DNA from: Halocaridina rubra
Taxonomy: Eukaryota; Arthropoda; Malacostraca; Decapoda; Atyidae
Direction: 5' to 3'
Assembly (NCBI GenBank): GCA_037179515.1
Contig: JAXCGZ010007707.1
Coordinates: 5,001-69,000 of the forward strand
Length of the DNA stretch: 64,000 nt
The notes under the pieces are model-generated. The model did not search any database, had not been told where the DNA came from, and saw nothing but the letters and a program-made list of their open reading frames with translations. This document shows, one piece after another, positions 55,974 to 64,000 of the stretch (position 1 is its first letter; each line of letters starts with the position of its first letter). The position numbers were made by a program, and so were the translations under genes.

Positions 55974-56856
55974 TTACAGAGTATTGTGAGTACAAAACTT
56001 ATATTTGTTGTATGACGAGACTGTCCAAAATATTAAAGGAAAAAAATTGAGAACATTTTCGTGAGGGGAGAGAGAAGCTGCTGTCCAGTTCTGCCTTGAA
56101 GGAAATTTAGAAGAGTTGCCAGAGGTGAAGCCATCACATCACATTACCTAATTTTTTGTGTAAACTGGGGAAAGCTCTTAAGCCGTTTACCTGATCCTGT
56201 GGCTCTATATATTGTTAAAATCAGTATCCTTCCCATTTATATTAACTTGTTAGTTAGTTTGATACACGAAATAATTGAATAATTAAAAAAAAAAAAACAA
56301 TTATTCACCTGTCAACAGTACTGAGTTAAGTTGCCAAGTAGTACAGCTGTCTTATTTTCTTCATTTTTTTGCTTTTCTTTTAGCTTTCTCTTTTACTATT
56401 TTTTTTATTTTGTATATATATTGAGTTAAATGTAAAGTCTAATCCTGTGATAACATATCTTGGTTAGCAAGTGAGTTTATCAATTAGGAAGAATATATAG
56501 CAGAAACAGGTGGGTGCCACCTCAGACACAAATTCGAATTTTCCTTCAGGTTTGACTTTTGTTTTTCTTTTTCTTTTTATCCTTAAATTTCCATGGTCAA
56601 GTTTTTAAGTTAAGATGTGTGTTACCAGAAAAGAGATAAACTGAGTCACTAAATAGCACTTATATGGAGATATAAAAATTCTGTGTGAAGCTTAATTAAA
56701 AGTTTTTTTTTTCCTCTTTCTCGTCTTCTTTCTGTATTCTGTGAGAGGGAGAACATAAAACTGAGGCCATCTCTGTCCCAAACCTCTCCCATCCATGGGT
56801 CGGTAGGAGGGGTAGCCATTAGGGGACTTAAACAGAAAATCAAGAATTTAGAGGCA
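55974..56856 (+). other. Segment between B5 and B6 ORF1: possible 5' UTR of B6
   Basis: No match elsewhere in the window. The B6 ORF1 frame is open upstream of its first Met (for example GSVGGVAIRGLKQKIKNLEA), so part of this is probably element sequence, but the 5' end of B6 cannot be fixed. Confidence 0.4.
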
Positions 56857-57840
56857 ATGGTTATAAGCCTTGATGATAAAATTCGGAATATGGATGGAGA
56901 AATGAAAGAGAATGAAACACTCAGAGAGCAAATAAGATCTTTGCAGGAAGCAAATAAAGCACAAGGGCAGGAGAGAAAGGAACTAGAAAAAAGAATAAAG
57001 AAGCTGGAAGGGGAAAAGAGTCAACTAGAATCTAGAATTTCTAAACAAGAAGATAAAAACAAACAGGTGAATGACAACCTAAAGGAATTAGATGTTAGTT
57101 CACTGCTCTCTTCTGAGAGAGACGAGATTGCTGCTTGGAATGTCCAGATTAAGGAAAACATTGAACAGTTCAGAAAAGAGTTCCAGGAGCTGAATATGGA
57201 AAATGATGCCATGAAAACTTCCTTTGCTGATGCACTAAAGGGGAATGTGGAAGTAAAAGAGGCTGTAAAGGTGGTGGCACTGGAAAACATACAAACAGTT
57301 GACTATAAAGAGACAGTAATCGAAAAAATGAAAGACGTTGTGATGGAAAGGGCAAACCCACTCATCAGACAGGCACTTGATAAGGAGAAGACAGTGGTAA
57401 TCTCAGGCATAAGTGAATCCCAGGAGCCAACATGGCAGGGGAGACTTGAAGAAAATAAAACTAGGGTTGTAGACCTGATAAGAAAGCTTGGAGTAGTTTG
57501 TGGTCCTGAGGATATTGTAAACATACACCAACTAGGTAAATATTCGAGGGAAGGAAAGCCAAGACCAACAAAAGTAACCTTTGAGAGAGGGGAAACATGT
57601 AGGGAAATATTGTTGAGAAAAAAAAGTCTAAAAGACCTTCAAGAATTCAAAGAAGTGTTCATTAGACGATACAGAACACAGGAAGAGATGGGAAAGATCA
57701 AAAACTTGTTGCAAGAGGCAAGAAGGTTAAATGATGAAAGAAATGAAGAAGGGAAGAAAAATTTTCGTTACAGAGTTCTTCCAGACAAAGGGGAGATAAA
57801 GAAGATAATGACAGAAGATCAGGGGATGGGGCCTCATTAA
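56857..57840 (+). CDS. LINE-B B6 ORF1 protein (coiled coil and C-terminal domain)
   Basis: 327 codons from ATG 56857 to TAA 57840. Residues about 5-110 form a long coiled coil (ENETLREQIRSLQEANKAQG, EKRIKKLEGEKSQLESRISK). About 175-327 resemble the RNA-binding/C-terminal domains of LINE ORF1 proteins (KTVVISGISESQEPTWQGRL, LGVVCGPEDIVNIHQLGKYS, RPTKVTFERGETCREILLRK). ORF1p of this type binds RNA as a multimer and acts as a nucleic-acid chaperone. The true start may lie further upstream because the frame stays open. The most complete ORF1 in the window. Confidence 0.82.
   Translation: MVISLDDKIRNMDGEMKENETLREQIRSLQEANKAQGQERKELEKRIKKLEGEKSQLESRISKQEDKNKQVNDNLKELDVSSLLSSERDEIAAWNVQIKENIEQFRKEFQELNMENDAMKTSFADALKGNVEVKEAVKVVALENIQTVDYKETVIEKMKDVVMERANPLIRQALDKEKTVVISGISESQEPTWQGRLEENKTRVVDLIRKLGVVCGPEDIVNIHQLGKYSREGKPRPTKVTFERGETCREILLRKKSLKDLQEFKEVFIRRYRTQEEMGKIKNLLQEARRLNDERNEEGKKNFRYRVLPDKGEIKKIMTEDQGMGPH
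57759..57765 (+). promoter_or_regulatory. Candidate -1 frameshift heptamer at the ORF1/ORF2 overlap
   Basis: A AAT TTT in the ORF1 frame (X XXY YYZ pattern). The -1 frame is open from 57747 through the ORF1 stop into ORF2. The same heptamer is present in B2, B4 and B8. The pattern is seen; activity is inference. Confidence 0.4.
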
Positions 57841-57842
57841 TA

Positions 57843-60626
57843 TTGTTATACACAAATGCTGATGGATTAGCTGGTAAGGCAGTAGAATTAAAAGATAGGA
57901 TTCACAACAGTAAGGCAGATATAGTAGCAATTACAGAGACTAAGTTGAGTGAGGACATAAACAGTGTCACAGCTTTTCCTAAGGGCTTCAGAATACTAAG
58001 GGTTGAAAGATCTGAGAGGACTGGTGGAGGGATAGCACTGCTCATAAGTGAAAGGATTCAAGTCGAAGAAATAAACTTGGCTATAGAAAGTGAGTTCAAG
58101 GAATTTCTTGTTGCTCGCATAAATACTGGGTCAGAGAGCATTATAATAACTGTTGTATACAACCCACCAAGGAACCAAAATAGGCTTGAAGTTTATGAGG
58201 AAAATCATATAGGTACTATTGAAGTCATAAACTCAGTTGTTAACATGGCACGGGAAAAAAAATGTAGGATTTTGATTATGGGAGACTTTAATCATAAAGA
58301 GATAGATTGGATAAATCTTGACCCACACAGTGGTGAGGACTCATTCGGGGCAATATTCCTAGATTGCGTACAAGGGAATTTCCTACACCAACATGTAATG
58401 GAACCAACAAGGGCCAGGGGTGGGGATGAGCCATCACTACTTGATCTAGTGTTCACAGATAATGTGTTGGATATTGAAAAAATTGAGTATGAACCACCAA
58501 TTGGAAAGAGTGACCACTGTGTGTTGTTGATGGAGTATATCATTGAAGATATTCTTCCTGAGAGTAGAGGCACTGAGGACATGAGGAGGAACTATCCGAA
58601 AAGAGATTACATCAAAATGAATGAGCTTTTTGCAGTTATTGACTGGAGAACCTTATTTTACAACAAATCTGTACAAGAAATGTATGACATCTTTTGTGAG
58701 AAATATGGGAAGATAGTAGATTGCTGCATACCTGTCACCAAAGTAGGTGTAATTCATGCCAGAGAGAAATGGTTCGATAATGGGTGTAAAAGAGCTAAGG
58801 AGTGGAGAGACAAATGCTGGAAAAGGTATAGGAGGAGAAAAAACATAAATGCCTGGCAAACCTACAAAAGAGCAAGAAATGACTACCTAAGTAAAAGGAG
58901 AGAGGCAGACAGAGACTATGAGAGGGACATCACCAGGAAGGCTAAAGAAAATCCCAAGCTTTTCCACAGCCTTATCAGAGGAAAACTGAAGGTAAAAGAA
59001 CAGGTTTTAAGGCTAAAGAGAGCGGATGGAAGCATCACTGAGACGGATGAAGAGATCTGCAAAGAATTGAACAAGGAGTTTCAGTCAGTATTTACAGTAG
59101 AAAATACCCCACCCCCTCAGATTGCAGTGATAGAAGCTCAAGGGCCGGTATTAGAGAACATCAACCTTACAGCCACAGAGGTATGCAAAGCGCTGATGGA
59201 TTTAGATGTTCATAAAGCTACAGGTCCTGATGACATATCCCCTCATGTGCTTAAAAAATGCGCAAACTCAATATCAGTGGCACTAAGTATCATATTTAAG
59301 GAGTCACAGGAGTCAGGGGAGATTCCAAGATGCTGGAAACAAGCAAATGTGATACCTATCTTCAAAAAGGGAAGGAGGGATACGGCTCTGAACTATAGAC
59401 CAGTTTCCTTGACCAGCATAGTTTGCAAAGTTATGGAGAAACTACTAAGGAAACATATCTCTCTTCACTTGGAATCCTTCAACTTTTTGTCAGTGAGGCA
59501 ACATCGTTTCAGAGAAGGTAGATCAACAGTAACAAACTTATTAGAATTTTATGATGAGGTAAGCCAAATCTTACAGGAAAGAGAGGGCTGGGCAGATTGC
59601 ATATTCCTAGACTTCCAGAAAGCGTTTGACACTGTTCCACATGGGGGACTTATTAGGAAGCTGCAATCAATGGCTAGAATAGGTGGAAATGTTTTGGAAT
59701 GGATAAAAACTTACTTAGAAGGAAGGGAACAGAGGGTTAGAGTAAGACACTCAGTGTCTGAATGGAGAAGAGTTAGTAGTGGAGTTCCACAGGGTTCAGT
59801 TTTAGGGCCACTTTTGTTCCTTGTATAAGTAAATGACCGACCAGAGTCTGTAAATTCATTCATGAATATGTTTGCAGATGATGCAAAGATTGTGAAGAAA
59901 GTAAAAAACGAGAACAATGGTAGAGAACTTCAGGAGGATCTAAATAATCTGCATGAGTGGTCAGAAAAGTGGCTAATGAAATTCAATACTTCAAAATGTA
60001 AGGTAATGAGAATGGGTACAAGTGCAAGAAGGCCCAAGCTTGACTACTCGGTGGCTGGAGTACAACTTCAAGAGACAGAAAATGAGAGAGATCTAGGAGT
60101 AAACATACTGGCAGATTTGTCTCCAGAAATACATATAAATGGCATATTAAGGGCAGCATATGCATTCTTATCAAATATAAGGGTAGCCTTCAGGCACATG
60201 GACAAGGAAATGTTCAGAAATATTTATGTAATGTATGTGAGGCCAAAACTCGAATATGCAGCCCCCTTTTGGAATCCGCACTTGAAAAAGCACATAGCTA
60301 ATCTTAAAAAAGTTCAAAGACATGCCACGAAACTGGTGCCAGAAATACGCAATCTCAGTTATGATGAGAGGCTGAGGGAATTAGACTTACCATCACTCGA
60401 AGCTAGAAGAGTGAGGGGGGATATGGTGACAGTCTTTAAATTCCTTCATGGTTATGATAGAGTGGATTGGGATCGATATTTTGATATGGCTGGCTCTAGA
60501 ACTAGAGGTCATAGTTTGAATCTTCGTAAGAAAAGTTCTTTGCAGGATGTAAGGAAATACTTTTTCAGTGTAGGAGTAGCTGATAATTGGAATTGGCTAA
60601 GCGAGGAGGTAGTTAATGCTATCTGA
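57843..60626 (+). pseudogene. LINE-B B6 ORF2 (endonuclease and RT), one internal stop and early end
   Basis: 661 codons open to a TAA at 59826-59828 in the RT (after LLFLV), then the same frame continues 59829-60626 with FADDAKIVKK and ends early after NAI. All endonuclease motifs are present (TETKLSE, MGDFNHKEIDW, GKSDHC). ORF2 is in the -1 frame relative to ORF1, overlaps it by about 94 nt and has no ATG near its start; position 57843 is a TTG. Confidence 0.88.
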
Positions 60627-60753
60627 ATCCATAGTTTTAAGGACAGGTATGATAAGTATCACTTAGTATAAAATGGAACCGATGAGGAGACGGGAAAATC
60701 CGAGCTTTGGGCTCTTTCCCGTAAACACAATTAGGTAATCAATTAGGTAATCA

Positions 60754-61857
60754 AACATGGGAGACTTATTAGGAAGCTGCAATCAATGGCTAGAATAGGT
60801 GGAAATGTTTTGGAATGGATAAAAACTTACTTAGAAGGAAGGGAACAGAGGGTTACAGTAGGACACTCGGTGTCTGAATGGAGAAGGGTTAGTAGTGGAG
60901 TTCCACAGGGTTCAGTTTTAGGGCCACTTTTGTTCCTTGTATATGTAAATGACCTACCAGAGTCTGTAAATTCATTCATGAATATGTTTGCAGAGGATGC
61001 GAAGATTGTGAAGAAAGTAAAAAACGAGAACAATGGTAGAGAACTTCAGGAGGATCTAAACAATCTGCATGAGTGGTCAGAAAAGTGGCTAATGAAATTC
61101 AATACTTCAAAATGTAAGGTAATGAGAATGGGTACAAGTGCAAGAAGGCCCAAGCTTGACTACTCGGTGGCTGGAGTGCAACTTCAGGAGACAGAAAATG
61201 AGAGAGATCTAGGAGTAAACATACTGGCAGATTTGTCTCCAGAAATACATATAAATGGCATATTAAGGGCAGCATATGCATTCTTATCAAATATAAGGGT
61301 AGCCTTCAGGCACATGGACAAGGAAATGTTCAGAAATATTTATGTAATGTATGTGAGGCCAAAACTCGAATATGCAGCCCCCTTTTGGAATCCGCACTTG
61401 AAAAAGCACATAGCTAATCTTAAAAAAGTTCAAAGACATGCCACGAAACTGGTGCCAGAAATACGCAATCTCAGTTATGATGAGAGGCTGAGGGAATTAG
61501 ACTTACCATCAGTCGAAGCTAGAAGAGTGAGGGGGGATATGGTGACAGTCTTAAATTCCTTCATGGTTATGATAGAGTGGATAGGGATCGATATTTTGAT
61601 ATGGCTGGCTCTAGAACTAGAGGTCATAGTTTGAAGCTTCTTAAGAAAAGTTCTTTGCAGGATGTAAGGAAATACTTTTTCAGTGTAAGAGTAGTTGATA
61701 ATTGGAATTGGCTAAGCGAGGAGGTAGTTAATGCTATCTGAATCCATAGTTTTAAGGACAGGTATGATAAGTATCACTAAGTATAAAATGTAACCGATGT
61801 GGAGGCGGGAAGATACGAGCTTTGGGCTCTTTCCCGTAAACACAAATAGGTAATCAC
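60754..61857 (+). mobile_element. LINE-B copy B7, RT fragment to 3' end
   Basis: Starts CATGGGAGACTTATTAGG straight after the B6 tail; ends CAAATAGGTAATCACACA. It shares B6-specific residues (SNIRVAF, HIANLKKV and the stop after NAI), so it looks like a partial duplicate of B6. Confidence 0.88.
60786..61740 (+). pseudogene. LINE-B B7 RT fragment, catalytic box changed
   Basis: SSGVPQGSVLGPLLFLVYVN is intact, but the catalytic box reads FAEDAKIVKK (Asp to Glu, second position). A one-T deletion near 61551 shifts the frame within the C-terminus. Not functional. Confidence 0.85.
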
Positions 61858-64000
61858 ACAGATCAAAAACTTGTTGCAAGGGGCAAGAAGGTTAAATGAT
61901 GAAAGAAATGAAGAACAGAAGAAAAATTTTCGTTACAGAGTTCTTTCAGACAAAGTGGAGATAAAGAAGATAATGACAGAAGATCAGGGGATGGGGCCTC
62001 ATTAAGATTGTTATACACAAATGCTGATGGATTAGCTGGTAAGGCAGTAGAATTAAAAGATAGGATTCACAACAGTAAGGCAGATATAGTAGCAATTACA
62101 GAGACTAAGTTGAGTGAGGACATAAACAGAATACTAAGGGTTGAAAGATCTGAGAGGACTGGTGGAGGGATAGCACTGCTCATAAGTGAAAGGATTCAAG
62201 TTGAAGAAATAAACTTGGCTATAGAAAGTGAGTTCAAGGAATTTCTTGTTGCTCGCATAAATACTGGGTCAGAGAGCATTATAATAACTGTTGTATACAA
62301 CCCACCAAGGAACCAAAAAAGGCTTGAAGTTTATGAGGAAAGTCATATAGGTACTACTGAAGTCATAAACTTAGTTGTTAACATGGCACGGGAAAAAAAT
62401 GTAGGATTTTGATTATGGGAGACTTTAATCATAAAGAGATAGATTGGATAAATCCTGACCCACACAGTGGTGAGGACTCATTCGGGGCAAGATTCCTAGA
62501 TTGCGTACAAGGGAATTTCCTACACCAACATGTAATGGAACCAACAAGGGCCAGGGGTGGGGATGAGCCATCACTACTTGATCTAGTGTTCACAGATAAT
62601 GTGTTGGATATTGAAAAAATTGAGTATGAACCACCAACTGGAAAGAGTGACCACTGTGTGTTGTTGATGGAGTATATCATTGAAGATATTCTTCCTGAGA
62701 GTAGACGCACTGAGGACATGAGGAGGAACTATCCGAAAGGAGATTACATCAAAATGAATGAGCTTTTTGCAGTTATTGACTGGAGAACCTTATTTTACAA
62801 CAAATTTGTACAAGAAATGTATGACATCTTTTGTGAGAAATATGGGAAGATAGTAGATTGCTGCATACCTGTCACCAAAGTAGGTGTAATTCATGCCAGA
62901 GAGAAATGGTTCGATAATGGGTGTAAAAGAGCTGAGGAGTGGAGAGACAAATGCTGGAAAAGGTATAGGAGGAGAAAAAACATAAGTGCCTGGCAAACCT
63001 ACAAAAAAGCAAGAAATGACTACCTAAGTAAAAGGAGAGAGGCATAGAGAGACTATGAGAGGGACATCACCAGGAAGGCTAAAGAAAATCCCAAGCTTTT
63101 CCACAGCTTTATCAGAGGAAAACTGAAGGTAAAAGAACAGGTTTTAAGGCTAAAGAGAGCGGATGGAAGCATAACTGAGACGGATGAAGAGATCTGCAAA
63201 GAATTGAACAAGGAGTTTCAGTCAGTATTTACAGTAGAAAATACCCCACCCCCTCAGATTGCAGTGATAGAAGCTCAAGGGCCGGTATTAGAGAATATCA
63301 ACCTTACAGCCACAGAGGTATGCAAAGCGCTGATGGATTTAGATGTTCATAAAGCTACAGGTCCTGATGACATATCCCCTCATGTGCTTAAAAAATGCGC
63401 AAACACAATATCAGTGGCACTAAGTATCATATTTAAGGAGTCACTGGAATCGGGGGAGATTCCAAGATGCTGGAAACAAGCAAATGTGATACCTATCTTC
63501 AAAAAGGGAAGGAGGGATACGGCTCTGAACTATAGACCAGTTTCCTTGACCAGCATAGTTTGCAAAGTTATGGAGAAACTACTAAGGAAACATATCTGTC
63601 TTCACTTGGAATCCTTCAACTTTTTGTCAGTGAGGCAACATGGCTTCAGAGAAGGTAGATCAACAGTAACAAACTTATTAGAATTTTATGATGAGGTAAG
63701 CCAAATCTTACAGGAAAGAGAGGGCTGGGCAGATTGCATATTCCTAGACTTCCAGAAAGCGTTTGACACTATTCCACATGGGAGACTTATTAGGAAGCTG
63801 CAATCAATGGCTAGAATAGGTGGAAATGTTTTGGAATGGATAAAAACTTACTTAGAAGGAAGGGAACAGAGGGTTAGAGTAAGACACGCAGTGTCTGAAT
63901 GGAGAAGAGTTAGTAGTGGAGTTTCACAGGGTTCAGTTTTAGGGCCACTTTTGTTCCTTGTATATGTAAATGACCTACCAGAGTCTGTAAATTCATTCAT
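61858..64000 (+). mobile_element. LINE-B copy B8, running off the right edge
   Basis: Begins GATCAAAAACTTGTTGCAAG inside ORF1 directly after the B7 tail and continues past the window end in the RT. Confidence 0.9.
62008..64000 (+). pseudogene. LINE-B B8 ORF2, damaged, partial
   Basis: 62008-62412 (endonuclease start, with a 27-bp in-frame deletion after SEDIN) and 62409-63047 (MGDFNHKEIDWINP onward) are joined by a one-base deletion in an A-run near 62395. A TAG at 63045-63047 then interrupts the linker. The RT from 63048 contains NYRPVS and FLDFQKAFDTIPHG and reaches the edge. Confidence 0.85.

Larger units (their letters stand above)
56857..60753 (+). mobile_element. LINE-B copy B6, the longest copy
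   Basis: ORF1, ORF2, 3' UTR with stem-loop 60690-60722 and a doubled AATTAGGTAATCA tail that joins the next copy directly, without a CA spacer. Confidence 0.9.

Noticed and set aside
51042..62996. Repeated 63-, 68- and 96-codon minus-strand frames in each LINE-B copy
   Set aside because: Conserved only because the sense strand ORF2 is conserved; no independent features.

Overview
This is a repeat-dominated stretch of an animal nuclear genome. Two host genes with ordinary GT-AG introns are present. I infer an arthropod, probably a decapod crustacean. The reasons are very long (TA)n arrays (about 2.2 kb over twelve arrays), CCTAA-type repeats, (AC)n- and (ACAT)n-associated LINEs, Tigger/pogo and hAT transposons, and tRNA-derived SINEs. 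No database search was possible, so the species is not claimed.

Layout. 1-12.9 kb is a nested transposon district. It holds the 5' end of a Tigger element whose DNA-binding domain is fused in frame to a reverse transcriptase (1-1651, minus), a decayed RTE-like LINE (minus), a block of about 210-bp tandem repeats, two internally deleted Tigger elements set inside (TA)n arrays, a solo LTR, and a 5'-truncated LINE of the family called LINE-B here. 13.0-27.9 kb (minus strand) is a sorting nexin 13 gene: 17 phase-compatible coding exons encode about 896 residues (N-terminal membrane segments, PXA, RGS, PX, start of Nexin_C). The last exon or exons are not in the window. 28-32.8 kb is the head-to-head region between SNX13 and the next gene; it holds five (TA)n arrays and SINE/LINE tails. 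32.9-38.8 kb (plus) is a complete two-exon ERp29/Windbeutel gene (248 aa, signal peptide, HDEL end). Its 5.1-kb intron holds a minisatellite built on the exon-1 splice donor and an antisense LINE-B copy. 38.8-43.6 kb is intergenic. 43.6-48.8 kb is a hAT transposon with terminal inverted repeats and an 8-bp target duplication, interrupted by a circularly permuted Ty3/gypsy pol cassette. 49.8-64 kb is a head-to-tail array of six LINE-B copies separated by the element's own tail or by (AC)n.

How the parts relate. The two host genes look functional; SNX13 is an endolysosomal/ER PX-RGS protein and ERp29 is an ER-lumen secretory chaperone. Everything else is mobile DNA that uses other repeats as landing sites: Tigger in TA, LINE-B in AC/ACAT repeats, gypsy in hAT, and solo LTRs in a Tigger and in a SINE. 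The most unusual items are the Tigger-RT fusion frame, the permuted pol with perfect 50-bp inverted arms, the LINE-B array with a -1 ORF1/ORF2 overlap carrying a slippery heptamer, and the donor-site minisatellite in ERp29.
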